DNA of 64,000 bases from Anopheles merus (GCF_017562075.2 NC_054085.1:15851818-15915817); one strand, 5' to 3'; shown: positions 11,476 through 22,246, counted from the stretch's first letter. The notes: generated by a model not told the origin, from the letters alone. Numbers and translations: made by a program.

Positions 11476-13326
11476 ATGGCAGATAAAAGGTTAGTTGGCC
11501 TGTGCAAGGGGAAACTTGCTTCACTGTTTACTTTAATGTTTTTTTTCTGTTTCTACATTTTGGAAATTAATGTCCACGTTTTTGTTTTGCTTTCCCACAG
11601 CCCCAGCGATGAGACGGTCGTCGGCCCGTCGGATGTACCGACTACCCCTACCAAGGGGAAGGTGAGCGCGGAGGTACCGTTAAGCCCTACCGGAAGCACC
11701 GCCTCGTCCAGCTCGTCCAGCTGGTGGGGCTCGTGGATTGACACGGCCCGTACAAAGGTAAGTCTTCGGGAATGGCGCAGTGCGTACCATGCGCTCCGCT
11801 ATTGAACAGCTGTTTAGCCTTTGTTTGCGTTGAATCACAACATACTCCAAATTGTCTGGGTGTGTGTGTGAGTGCAGTCACCCTTCAAAATCTAATTGCG
11901 ATTCAACCCCCCCCCCTCCCCCCTTCATTTTATCTCACATAAAAACACGGTCATCAGTCTGCATCAGTGCTGGAAGCGGTAAAAAATGACTTGACAGAGC
12001 TAACGACGGTTGTTAAGACGGAAGCTTCAAGCGCTACCGAAGCGCTGGGCCGTTCACTGCATCTCGGTGAACCGGACTCAGCCGTCGGTGCGATGAAGAA
12101 AAGCTTCAGCAGCTTCCTCGGCCAGGTGACGGAAGCGCTCGTCCCATCGCTCGAGGAGGACGAGGAGACGGAAGCGGTACTGATAACGGCGGACGGCACG
12201 CTCACGCTGACCGGGTTCTACAAACATCTGGCCGAGCTGCAGGCCAACGACGACACCTACCTGGAGGAGCCGGCCGACGAGCTGCGGGAGAAGTACAAGC
12301 GCTGGATGGAGGTGGTCGAGCAGGAGCAGTTTACGGAGCCGCGGCTGGCGAAGCATCTGGCCAGCAGCACGATACTGAACGAGAAGTATGTCGCCCTGGT
12401 GCCTGCCAAGATTGCTCACATGAACTTCTGGAAACGGTAAGCGAGACTAGGGAGGGAAAGTAAGTACAAAAGCCTAAGGGCCTTTTCTTTATTTATAGCT
12501 ATCTCTTCAAGAAAGCGCTACTGGAGGATGCGATTGCCAACGCAGAGCTGGCCGAACGGAAGGCAAAGGCGGCGGTAAACTCTACGGAAACGTGCGCACC
12601 GAACAAAACGATCGTGCAAACGGACCAGCCAAGACGAACGACGATCGAGGAAGGTAAGTTCTCAAGCGGATGCTGTGGAAAAAGCATTAAAAATTTAACT
12701 GTTCTTTTTTTATATTAGCAACCGAACCGGAGGAAACACCGTCCTACCCGATCGCCGACGATCTCGCGTGGGCCGAGGTGCCCGAGTTTGACGCCACCAA
12801 CATCGAGCTGTCCGAGGAGGAGCAGGCCAGGCTGCTCGAGGAGTACGAGCAGGAGATACGGGAGCGCGAAAAGTCGCTCACGACCAGCGTGGGCAAGCTG
12901 GACCTGGTGGACGAATCGCTGTTGATACAGTCCGACATTGAGGGTACGCCGCAGAAAACGCAGAAAGCGCCCACACAGCCCGAAACCAAGGGGAAAGCGA
13001 CAACGACGACGATGTCGGCAGCAGCAGCAGCAGCCGGTGGAAAGAGAGACAAGACAACGAATAACCAAAAACAGCAGCCAAACAAGTCTCAGCAGCAGGG
13101 TAAGGCGGCAGGTGCCACCGGAAAGAGTGTAAATAACAAACAGCAGCAGCAACAGGCAAACGCGGGCAAGAAGGGCGCACAACAGCAGCAACAGCAAACG
13201 GCGACCGGTGGCGGCAAGGGCAAGAAGGATCAGCTCAAGATGGACAAGAACCACTTCACGAAGGACGCGGAAGCGTCGTCCTCCAACTCGGACGAAAGCT
13301 GGGAGAAGGAGTTCGAGCTGGAATGA
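11476..13326 (+). CDS. BSDC1: BSD domain-containing protein 1 (BSDC1-like), five coding exons
   Basis: Exons: 11476-11489, 11601-11757, 11958-12436, 12499-12653, 12719-13326. All junctions are GT-AG and keep frame, giving 470 aa. The N-terminus has a Ser-rich linker then WWGSWIDTARTK (W46, W47), followed by a helix SASVLEAVKNDLTELTTVV, as in animal BSDC1. The BSD domain lies near residues 155-225 and ends in the diagnostic Phe-Trp pair (MNFWKRYLFKK, F214-W215). The C-terminal part is acidic and coiled (LSEEEQARLLEEYEQEIRE), then becomes Gln/Lys-rich, and ends DESWEKEFELE, matching the family's acidic WEKDF-type tail. The family was named for a domain in BTF2-like transcription factors, synapse-associated and DOS2-like proteins; a precise function for BSDC1 is not established. 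The first coding exon has only 14 nt, so the start depends on the splice at 11489/11601, which has consensus sites. Confidence 0.9.
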
Positions 13327-14160
13327 GGCGAACCGATCGATCTGCGCCGCGAGCTGTCCGAGTGCGCCGATTGGTCATCGTTTCGTTACGCTCCCTAGGA
13401 TTTTGTTTTTCATCCTCCTCCCCCGGCTTTTCGACCTCCAACTGCGATGAACTGGACCTCTGCTCCTCCTTCTCCTCTTCTCGATTGAAACGAATGGCGT
13501 CCAACACGATACGCGGTGGGGCTGCTGGTCCCGAAATTGATTGGATTCCGTATGCGTCTCGACTACGTCGTGCCCCACACGAGGGTGAATATAAGGGTTT
13601 TGTGCAAAATTAAGGCAGAACTTGCACGTGTCGGTAGTGTCCTAACGGTTGGGATGAACGTTTTGGACAGGCGCGAAAAGTGGAAGCGTGCAACGTTTCT
13701 GATAATGGTTTGATTTATTTTACTAGTTTATATTGTTAGACTATTAGTTAAGCGATCGGCGTACGTCGCATGTGTGCGTATAAGGGGAAGCACACAGAAG
13801 AAAGGACACGTTCCAGAGGGTATGATAGTGTCCAAACTTTCCCTTCCCTTCAACCCTCATGATGGGGGATTGCAGAGTTACTAGAGCGAATGAATTGTTT
13901 ATTTTTATATACTATTACTACTATTACTAGACAAATATGTGTACTTTGTGTATCTCCTTTTTTTAAAAAGCAAAACTGTTCCAACTGTGGAGAGGTAGCG
14001 CATTTCGCACAGTTGCTCTTTGAGTTTCCTTCCAGAGGGATAAGTAGTAGTGATGCGAAGAGGAAGGTCCGTTCCGGGCAAAACGGAAAAAATGCCGTTT
14101 CCATCGATCTATCTACCTAACACTCTAGTAAAAAGTTAAATGTGTGTGTGTATGTGCGTT
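13327..14160 (+). other. Probable BSDC1 3' UTR and flanking sequence
   Basis: No gene is visible. The first few hundred bases probably belong to the BSDC1 3' UTR, but I see no canonical AATAAA; only weaker hexamers such as AGTAAA near 14127 occur. A small TG run lies at about 14142-14157, beside the retrotransposon tail. Confidence 0.4.
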
Positions 14161-15762
14161 TTATTTCATTTCATTTCATTTCATTTATTTAATACAATAT
14201 CTGCCATCAAGGCTAAATATAATGGACTTAAAACTAATTAAATACTAACAAAAAAACAAAATGATTCATGAAAAACTAAGCCTAACTAACCTAGTCTTGA
14301 CCTAGCAAAAAAGAAAAGAAAAAAACAAGGGTAGAGCGTAGAGACTAACACTTAAACTTAACTTAATAAACTTAACAAAAAAAAAGAGAGTAAAAGAAAA
14401 CTAAGGAGAATAATTAAAGGGAATTAGAAGAAAAAATACGGTTACGGAAAGAGTTAAGAGAGGAGTCGAAATCAAAGAGATAGTAAAAGTGGTTAAACAA
14501 TCTGAAACAGGACAGAAGAGGGTCATTGAAAGTATAAAGAGTATGACGTGTTTCAATTGACAGAGGATCACGTGGACGAAGAGAACGAGAGGGAACATAC
14601 AGCGAGATGGACGAGAGTAAATCAGGAGCATCAGTAGCAGAAAGTAATAAGCCACCAATAAAACAAGCCTGAAACACTTGGCGGCGGAAGCTTAAAGAGT
14701 GAAGATTGAATAACTGCAATCGCGTTTCATAGGGAGGTAGTGAGGCAGCACCGAACAAACGACGAAAAGCAATCCTGGTAAAGAGGCGCTGAATGCTTTC
14801 AATTCTCGAACAGCCATCAATAGTGGGAGGATTCCAGATGATACTAGCGTATTCAAGAATAGGCCTTACCAAAGCACAATAAAGGATTCTTAGGATGCTT
14901 TGATCTCTAAAAATAGAGGTAAAACGTAAGATAAACCCAAGGGTTCGGTTTGCTTTTAGTAGCACCTCATCAAGCTGCAGTTTAAAGTTAAGACGACAGT
15001 CAAGTATAATACCAAGGTCACGGATGGACATAACACGAGAGAGGGAAGCGCTAGAGAGAGTATAGTTAAATAAAACAGGAGAAAGAGAGTGAGAGAAAGA
15101 AATAACAGAACATTTTTCGGGACACAGGCGAAGTAAATTGGATGAACACCAATGAACAAATGCATTGAGGTAATGCTGAAGTCTCAGACAATCAGAAGAA
15201 GAAGACACAGGTAAAAAGATTTTGATATCATCCGCATAAAGAAGATGACCATCAGGAGGTAAAACATTACAAACATCATTGATGAACAAAGAAAACAGAA
15301 GTGGACTAAGCACACAACCCTGAGGGACACCTGACGTACAAAAAAACTCCTCAGATAAGTACGACCCGGTTTTAACCCTGCATGATCGATTATTTAAATA
15401 TGAGGACAGCCAGCTAATAATGCCATCACCAAAACCAAGTTTAGACAATTTAGCTAATAATAAAGAGTGAGGTAAACTATCAAAAGCAGCATGAAAGTCG
15501 GTGTATATTGCATCAAGTTGGGTACCGGCCTCAAAAGATCTAAAAATATTGGAAACAAAAGACATGAGATTAGTTGAAGTAGACCTACCAGGCATAAACC
15601 CATGCTGTTTAGCGCTAATAGCTGAACTACAACTATGAAGTATGGTTGGAAGGATACATAGCTCAAAAGTTTTGGCTGTGGCGCATGTTTGGGTTATCCC
15701 ACGATAATTAGAAACAATGCTACGGCAGCCCTTTTTGTATACCGGAAAAAGCCAACAGGTTT
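14161..15762 (-). mobile_element. 5'-truncated non-LTR (LINE) retrotransposon, CR1/T1-like
   Basis: The unit runs on the minus strand from an abrupt 5' edge near 15762 to a 3' end made of TGAAA pentamers at 14163-14190. It contains the C-terminal part of a reverse transcriptase and a ~250-nt 3' UTR. A TGAAA-type microsatellite tail in place of poly(A) is typical of CR1/T1-type elements of mosquitoes; the clade is my inference. The endonuclease and the start of the RT domain are missing, as expected for a target-primed insertion that stopped early. I could not find a convincing target-site duplication. It sits between two convergent genes. Confidence 0.8.
14414..15760 (-). pseudogene. Reverse transcriptase fragment of the LINE element
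   Basis: An uninterrupted frame of 448 codons begins directly after an in-frame TAA (15763-15761) at the truncation edge, so it has no native start. Reading along: FPVYKKGCRSIVSNYRGIT (RT block 2), then IYTDFHAAFDSLPH with the motif A aspartate, then SGVPQGCVLSPLLFSLFIND (motif B), then LLYADDIKIF (motif C, the paired catalytic aspartates), then the thumb-like region LGFILRFTSIFRDQSILRIL and LVRPILEYASIIWNPP. All catalytic aspartates are present and no stop or frameshift is seen, so the copy is probably young. It cannot move by itself because the 5' half, including the endonuclease, is absent. Confidence 0.85.
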
Positions 15763-15939
15763 AGCTCTAATAACCCTGCTACTTCTAACCCTTCTGGCCA
15801 TCTGGTGAAAACGTGATCGTGACTATGTTATTTTTGGAGAAGATGAGCAACAACCCCATAACTACAACGACGACGATACCGCGCAATTCTTCGATCGTTC
15901 GAGTCACACGAAGCAAATGATTAATAAAGTGAACCGTAT
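15763..15939. other. Short spacer between LINE fragment and mucin-like gene
   Basis: No coding or repeat signal apart from trinucleotide ACG runs near 15865-15880. Confidence 0.4.
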
Positions 15940-15945
15940 TTTATT
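15940..15945 (-). terminator. Poly(A) signal of the mucin-like gene
   Basis: AATAAA on the minus strand, about 33 nt beyond the stop codon at 15978, which implies a very short 3' UTR. Confidence 0.6.
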
Positions 15946-15977
15946 ACCAATCGGTGCGACTGTTGATTGATGAATGC

Positions 15978-16655
15978 TTAATCGGCGCGACCAGGACGGG
16001 TCGGTGGTGACGGTCGGGCCCGGTCTGTGGTGGTAGAAGTGGTCGAACTCGCCGTTGTGGTTGTGCTGGACGTAGTAGTCGTAGGGGCCGTTGATGGTCC
16101 TTGGGTAGTGCTTGAAAGCGTTGTAGAAGACGAGCTTGTGGATGTACTCGTAGCTGATGTCGTAGATGACGGAGTTGTAGATGTACTCATAGCTGAAGTC
16201 GTAGATGACGGAGTTGTGGATGTACTCATAGCCGAAGTAGTTGATACCGGAGTAGTGGATGTAGCTGCTCTAGTTGCGGCTGGCGTCGTCGTGGTGGACT
16301 GGGAACCTGAAGCAGTGCTCGAAGGGTTCGTCGCTGGTGAAACCGTTGTCGTGGAAGTCGTTGTGGTGGTGGTCGTTGATCGATTTTTGTTCCTATTCTT
16401 ATTCCTTCGGCGTGGAGGCGGTCGGGGGCGCTTCATTTTCATCTCGCCACTCTCCTTCGACGATTGTCCCTTCTGTCGCTTTCCCGGGCCCTTTCGTTCC
16501 ATTGCACGCTCCCGGCTGTTCGATTGTTCCATCTCGCCCGATTCTTCCGACGACCTATTGGCCGGTTGCTTCCCACGTGCCGGAACTCCATCGACGGAGG
16601 ATATGTACCCGAGCACACAGACGCACAAAAATGACACCAAAATGACACGATTCAT
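15978..16655 (-). CDS. Small secreted Thr/Ser-rich mucin-like protein
   Basis: A single-exon ORF of 225 aa from the ATG at 16655; an in-frame ATG ten codons upstream (16685) is less likely because the signal peptide follows M11. Residues 1-23 (MNRVILVSFLCVCVLGYISS then VDG) form a signal peptide with a likely cut after VDG. Residues about 24-92 are charged, with many Ser, Glu, Arg and Lys and two SKESGEM/SSEESGEM-like stretches, then a basic patch (RPRPPPRRRNKNRNKNR). From about residue 93 on, the protein is nearly all Thr, Ser, Ala and Pro, including three 13-residue repeats, a classic array for O-glycosylation. No chitin-binding cysteines are seen. TATA box upstream and AATAAA downstream support a real gene. 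Possible roles are a salivary or gut mucin or a cuticle or eggshell component; which one is unknown. Confidence 0.75.
   Translation of the reverse strand: MNRVILVSFLCVCVLGYISSVDGVPARGKQPANRSSEESGEMEQSNSRERAMERKGPGKRQKGQSSKESGEMKMKRPRPPPRRRNKNRNKNRSTTTTTTTSTTTVSPATNPSSTASGSQSTTTTPAATRAATSTTPVSTTSAMSTSTTPSSTTSAMSTSTTPSSTTSATSTSTSSSSTTLSSTTQGPSTAPTTTTSSTTTTASSTTSTTTDRARPSPPTRPGRAD
16141..16257 (-). repeat. Three tandem 39-bp repeats inside the mucin-like gene
   Basis: Units start at 16141, 16180 and 16219. The first two are nearly identical and the third has diverged. Each codes for 13 residues of the type SAMSTSTTPSSTT, so copy-number change keeps the frame. Confidence 0.9.
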
Positions 16656-16723
16656 GGTGATGCTGCTATCACGGCGCACGCACATGCACGGACTGACCAG
16701 TGGATCCGTCGGACGTGTCGGGC

Positions 16724-16731
16724 TTTATATA
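16724..16731 (-). promoter_or_regulatory. TATA box (TATATAAA) of the mucin-like gene
   Basis: A perfect TATA box on the minus strand. An arthropod-type initiator TCAGT lies at 16696-16692, about 35 nt downstream, and the ATG follows about 40 nt later. The short leader fits a highly expressed, tissue-specific secreted-protein gene. Confidence 0.6.
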
Positions 16732-16739
16732 AGAAGTGT

Positions 16740-17590
16740 GAAGAAACGCCACTATTTACTAATTAGAGGCTCTCGTTAAACTCTTCAATATTTCAACAGA
16801 ACTGAGGCAAACAAACACACCGGTGACTGGTCAAACCGGTTCCGTGCATGGAAATGGATCAACGGAAGTCTGATGTACAGAACTCACTCGTCCGTTGGCA
16901 TGTCACCTTCAATGGGCGCTGCGCAGACAACCTCGGATCATATTTTATTGAATTGAGATGTGTTTTTTTTTTGTTGTTTGTCTCGAATTGAGACAAACAA
17001 ATGATCCACTGTGAGGACAATATTTAAAGAAGAATATTTAAGGCCCAGCTAAGAGATGAGAATGAGATTTTGTTGGAGATGTTACGCAACATCGTCTGGC
17101 TGTTTCTTCACTGGTACTTCAGAAATTGAAAAATACTTCAGAAGACTAGCATGTACTGGTGAACAAGAATTCCCAACCAAGACATCATGAGATATGTTCA
17201 AGACATCTAGACAAATTCCTAAAATAAGATGAGTTTGAAAACAAGAATTTTTGGAATTAGGTTCTCGCATTTAAAATGCCATAATCTAACTGACAAACCA
17301 AATCCTTCTCGTCCAGGTTCCAATCCCTCCAACAACTGCCTCTCAAGAAGTCCAATCTCTAGATCTCGTCTTCAAAACGTGCTCCATTCCTGAAGCAGAG
17401 CAACCTCAAATGTTTATCTGTCACGGTTCGTCCACCGACACAAATCTAGTGTCCTTTGGAAGAATCCGTGCCCGCTCTTTGCTCCCCCAAAATCTCATCT
17501 CGCTCATCTCACGACCGAATGTCCTGCGCTCACTCACTCTCGCTCTCTCCTACGTACTCTCACCGTTTGTAACAGGCATCAGAGCCAGCA
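16740..17590. other. Intergenic region upstream of VGAT
   Basis: I see no gene, RNA gene or repeat. Short ORFs here lack codon bias. The right end becomes rich in CTCT/CTCA (17520-17560), which could be GAGA-type promoter sequence for VGAT. Confidence 0.4.
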
Positions 17591-17870
17591 TCCCTTTTGC
17601 TTCGGCACGTTGAAAGTGGAGCAAAAGTCCTCACTTCCGACCAAAATGGCACACTGATCGGTTGAGGGTAGTGTGAGTGACGTGCGCCCCCGAGAAAAAA
17701 GAAATCACCCGCAAGCAAAAACCAGTGACATCTGCCCTCCGAGTACGGGGAAAAAGGTGCCGTTTTGTCCACCAGTGAAACCCGTGCGTGGCCGTGGGGA
17801 TAGAAGCCAACAAATCGCCGTGAAATAGGACCAGATTTGCAGGGCAGTTTTCCTATGGCAAACGGAGTTG
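17591..17870 (+). other. VGAT: Candidate noncoding first exon of VGAT
   Basis: The block ends in a consensus donor, TTG|GTAAGTG at 17870/17871. The next good acceptor (TTCTTTTCTACAG) is at 18513, in front of the leader that carries the VGAT start codon. The left edge is not visible and is only estimated. Confidence 0.4.
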
Positions 17871-17874
17871 GTAA

Positions 17875-17976
<102 letters not shown>

Positions 17977-18513
17977 GTGTGAGGGTTTGTGGGAATAAAG
18001 AGAAATTTTAGGGTGTAAGCCGTCATTACCTTGATTACGTAGTGTGGAGCAGTGAAAATTCATTGTTAACTGATTCCTTCAAATAACTTTGCGGTGGCCA
18101 TTGGACTAATCTGTGTCGTTAGGTGTTCAATTTTCGCACCACATGATGTCGCGCCCCACAGCATGCTTAGCTTCCTTCCGTCTCGTGATATATGCGTGTG
18201 TGTCTCCTTTTCTGTCTCTCCTCTTACTACGGTGTGTCGAGCAAGCGGGAGAGAGAGAGAGAGAAAGTGAGAAAGAGGTTGCTGTAAATGGGTGTGGAGA
18301 AGGTGTTGAGAAGTGGGAAGGGAAAGGTGGTGTAAAAAAATCAATAATCTCCCCCATCAGCGTGATTTGCTCTCGTGCGTCGCCTTGGAGCAGCTTCCTG
18401 CCACCAGAGAAGCTCTCGGATGGCAAGAGGTCCCTTTAAGCGCCAAGATACTGTTGCTGGAATTCCTTTAATGCATTTTTAACGCATTGCCTTATTTCTT
18501 TTCTTTTCTACAG

Positions 18514-18720
18514 ATTTAACGATGAACGGAAATTAATGTAGATCGATTACAAAATTGTACAAAATCACTGAAAAGTCTTCCATACACCGGTGTTAGCCTG
18601 TGTAAATTCCCAATAAAAAAGCAGTGCATTTGTGCAGTGAATAGTGTGTTCACAGTGACCGACAAGGTTCATCGTTAAGTCAGCTCCCTGCTATAGAGTC
18701 CCTAGCGAACCGCACCGAAA
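18514..18720 (+). other. VGAT: VGAT 5' leader with two tiny upstream ORFs
   Basis: Sequence between the acceptor at 18513 and the VGAT start codon. It contains a four-codon uORF (ATG 18522 to TAA 18536), an ATG-TAG start-stop pair at 18536-18541 that shares the A of that stop, and one AAGTCTTCCA motif ending at 18582. No in-frame upstream extension of VGAT is seen. Confidence 0.5.
18574..18582 (+). promoter_or_regulatory. VGAT: AGTCTTCCA motif (miR-7 seed match) in the 5' leader
   Basis: Exact complement of miR-7 nucleotides 1-9, in the 5' leader of VGAT. 5' UTR sites are usually weak, but the same 10-mer AAGTCTTCCA recurs four times in the 3' UTR of this gene. Confidence 0.4.
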
Positions 18721-20979
18721 ATGTCATTCCTTAACAATTTACGCTCGGTGCCGTTACCACCGGTGAAAAATATGCTCAACGTGGCCCTGCAAACGGCACG
18801 CCAAACGATTCCGGCCAAGCAGAAACAGAACGGCTATGAGGAGCAGGCCGGTGACAACTTCGGCGATGCTTCTGGCGGCGCTAGTGGTATGCGATCGCCA
18901 CCGCAAGTCCCCCCAAGACCACAGAACGTTCATTTCGCTGAAACGGACGGTAAGTCACCGAGATGTTCCGGAAGGTACGTTTCCAAGAATCGTCACTATA
19001 TCCTCTCTTTCTCTCTCTCTCTCTTCAGCCGCGGGTGACACTGGTGGAACGACGGAGATGAACCCACTGAATCCGTTCACAAATCCGAAGGCCTACTATC
19101 AGGAGGAGGGAACGGACCAGCCCGGTACGAACCAGTACCAGGAGACGGGATTCAATCAGGGTGATTTCGAAAATGGTTACCAAGCGGGCGGCTACCCACC
19201 AAGGTATGGGGAATCCGTAGGTCCTAAGAGGACTACGATGTATGACGTGGATTCTGAGTTGATAATTATATTATATCCACCTCCCAGACAGGGCAGTGTG
19301 CAATCATTTGGTTCGGACAGTACCTTTGCTGGAGGTTGCGAAGGAGAAGCTCCCGGTGGGGCAAAGATCAATGAGTATCAGGCGGCCTGGAACGTGACCA
19401 ACGCAATTCAGGTAATGGCGGACTGAGTATGAGGTGCTAACGATGCTAACATCTCAGAACACTCATAACATTACACCCTTGAGTTCCTTCACATTGTTAT
19501 GTTCTGTCGTCATGTCATTTCCCAATGCACGTCTATGTCCTATTACCATTTCCCTTAATCTCTATAGCCTGTTGTTTTAGACAACAAGAATGCGGTATGT
19601 ATGCAATGCTACTCAGATCTTATGCTCGTACTTGTAACAACACGATTCTTAGGCGGAATTTTCAAAAAGCTCTTCAACATCTCGATACGCACAATTCGAT
19701 GTTTTAGAATCCTGTTGAATGTTTTTTGTGACGAAAAAAAAAATCCATCACTCAGTTATTAATGCAGACAATGTTGCACACCCACACATTCTAGGGAATG
19801 TTCATCGTGTCGCTACCGTTCGCCGTACTGCGCGGCGGCTACTGGGCAATCATCGCCATGGTCGGCATCGCGCACATTTGCTGCTACACCGGCAAGATAC
19901 TCGTCATGTGTCTGTACGAGCCGGATCCGCAGACGGGCGAACCGGTACGGGTGCGGGACAGCTACGTATCGATCGCGAAGGTGTGCTTCGGCAAGAAGAT
20001 TGGCGCACGGGTCGTCAGCATAGCGCAGATCATCGAGCTGCTGATGACCTGCATCCTGTACGTGGTGGTGTGCGGCGATCTGATGGCTGGTTCGTTCCCG
20101 GACGGAGCACTCGACACCCGCTCCTGGATGATGCTGTGCGGTATCTTTCTGCTGCCGCTCGCGTTCCTGAAGTCGCTGCACCACGTGTCGCTGCTGTCGT
20201 TCTGGTGCACCATGGCTCATCTGCTGATCAACGCGATCATCGTCGGCTACTGCCTGCTGGAGATCGGCGACTGGGGCTGGAGTAAGGTCAAGTGGCGAAT
20301 GGACTTTGAGAACTTTCCAATCTCACTTGGTGTTATTGTCTTCTCCTACACGTCGCAAATCTTCCTGCCCACGCTCGAGGGCAACATGGAGGATCGGTCC
20401 AAGTTCAACTGGATGCTCGACTGGTCGCACATTGCGGCGGCCGCGTTCAAGGCACTGTTCGGGTACATCTGCTTCCTGACGTTCCAGAACGATACGCAGC
20501 AGGTGATCACGAACAATCTGCACTCGCCCGGGTTCAAGGGTCTGGTGAACTTCTGTCTGGTGATTAAGGCCATCCTCAGCTACCCGCTGCCGTACTTTGC
20601 CGCCTGCGAGCTGCTCGAGCGGGCATTCTTCCGCGGCAAGCCGAAAACGATGTTCCCCGTCGTTTGGGAGCTGGACGGGGAGCTGAAGGTATGGGGTCTG
20701 GCCTGGCGTTTGACCGTCATTCTCGGCACCATCATGATGGCCATCTTCATTCCCCACTTTTCGATTCTGATGGGCTTCATCGGCAGCTTCACTGGCACGA
20801 TGTTAAGCTTCATCTGGCCCTGCTACTTCCATCTCAAGCTGAAGGGACATCTGCTAGATCAGAAGCAGCGGGCTTACAACTATTTCATCATCTTTCTCGG
20901 TGTGCTGTTCTGTGTGGTCGGTATCTACGACTCGGGCACGGCGCTGATTCATGCCTTCGAGATCGGTTTGCCGTTCTAA
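18721..20979 (+). CDS. VGAT: Vesicular GABA/inhibitory amino acid transporter (SLC32 type)
   Basis: VGAT loads GABA (and glycine in vertebrates) into synaptic vesicles using the proton gradient; it belongs to the amino acid/auxin permease family. Exons: 18721-18949, 19029-19203, 19288-19411, 19795-20979, all GT-AG, giving 570 aa. The cytosolic N-terminus (1-~165) is Gln/Gly/Pro-rich with MSFLNNLRSVPLPPV at the start. The transporter core begins at AAWNVTNAIQGMFIVSLPFA, the most conserved part of the family, followed by CCYTGKILVMCLYE, VRVRDSYVSIAK, AQIIELLMTCILYVVVCG, VIVFSYTSQIFLPTLEGNM and LSYPLPYFAACELLE. About nine to ten membrane segments can be counted up to the C-terminus GLPF. The segment 19204-19287 is an intron by its GTATGG...CTCCCAG ends and AT-rich content, but it is 84 nt long and stop-free, so retention would add 28 residues (598 aa). 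Confidence 0.96.
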
Positions 20980-21465
20980 GCGCACTGTTCTCCCGGGGGT
21001 TTGAGACATTTCCCTCCTGGCGAACAGGCTTTGTACAGAGTACAGATACCTATTACGCGACACTCCACACTGAAATTCATCTGCCATTTATCTCTCGCTC
21101 GACAAACACACAAAAAACGTTGTTAAACTGTTGCAACTCTTCTTTTATGTTTTCGTTCACGATTGTACACTTTGTCGTGAGGGCCGTGGCAGATTCATTC
21201 GAGTGTGTTAAGTGCGCAAAAGTGTAACGCTATCCCATGACTTGCGACGAAGGGCGATGGGCGATATGTGGAAAAAAACTCAAAATTTCAGTACATCAGC
21301 AATATTGGAGCAGCCTTGGCAAGAGGAAACAGCCGGGCCAAAAGGGAACTTGAACCGATACCTCCTCAAATGACAAGCGAAACAACTAAAATATCAAATT
21401 ATCACACGATGGAGCATAACATTTCGAACATATCGGGGATGGGCCAGAATTGTCCAAAGTATTGA

Positions 21466-21474
21466 AGTCTTCCA
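21466..21474 (+). promoter_or_regulatory. VGAT: miR-7 site / GY-box (AGTCTTCCA), copy 1
   Basis: Perfect complement of miR-7 positions 1-9, in the sense strand of the VGAT 3' UTR, about 490 nt after the stop codon. Confidence 0.65.
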
Positions 21475-21578
21475 AGATCCTGCGATACGGAAATCAATGG
21501 CATGGAATTGTTGAAAGATAGAAGCCAAAAAGCACGCAAACACAACATGGAGCGAAAGAAGCTGAATCGTTAATCAAT

Positions 21579-21585
21579 GTCTTCC
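21579..21585 (+). promoter_or_regulatory. VGAT: GY-box heptamer GTCTTCC
   Basis: A 7mer-m8 match to miR-7 (positions 2-8) without the flanking A. It lies between two full sites. Confidence 0.5.
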
Positions 21586-21777
21586 TTAAACGTAAACGAA
21601 AGAAGCGATAGCGAACTGGATGGAGATCTGCAAACTGGAACTAATAGCAAAACCAGTAGTTTGTTGAAACTAAGAATAGGCAAAAATATACACAATATTA
21701 AAAATCCACCGGTGGGCGCGAGGGATATGGGAATAGCATGCAGAATATTGCATCCGTAAAAAGGGCAAGTCGAAACA

Positions 21778-21786
21778 AGTCTTCCA
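21778..21786 (+). promoter_or_regulatory. VGAT: miR-7 site / GY-box (AGTCTTCCA), copy 2
   Basis: Perfect nine-base match. It shares the wider 15-mer AAACAAGTCTTCCAG with copy 4. Confidence 0.65.
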
Positions 21787-22246
21787 GACAATATACACAC
21801 ACATTATATATATACAAAACGCATGAACGCGAGTCACAAAATTGAACACAAATATTATATAGAAGAAACAGAACAAACCAAAACCCAACATATTTAAGCT
21901 AGTGAGCATAAGATATAACGTATCTGCTAGGACTATTAACGATGAAACAATCTAAGTTAGAAGAGCCTGCATAATGGAAGGATGTACCGGTAATAGCTCA
22001 ACAAGAAATCTGTTCAATAGCCCTGTTAAGTTCGACGACATTAGCTTAGACAACTGCACAAAGGTTCGGTGCAATGTGAAGTAGCGAGTGGTTAAGGAAC
22101 AGCATAACAAAACGAAAACATGGCTCGCGGGACAAGCAAACCCCTACTTCTAGTAGTGTGTATTTCAATCGAATCAATTATATAGTGCTAACGACAATAA
22201 GCCAACAAAGAGAGGCACCCGGGAGCGAAGATGGTGTATTGAAAAC

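Noticed and set aside
16027..16779. 250-codon + strand ORF rich in Val (VVEVVELAVVVV)
   Set aside because: It is the antisense of the Thr-rich mucin-like array; a signal peptide, TATA box and poly(A) signal support the minus strand.
19719..20285. 188-codon ORF inside VGAT in another frame
   Set aside because: Shadow of the GC-rich last exon of VGAT.
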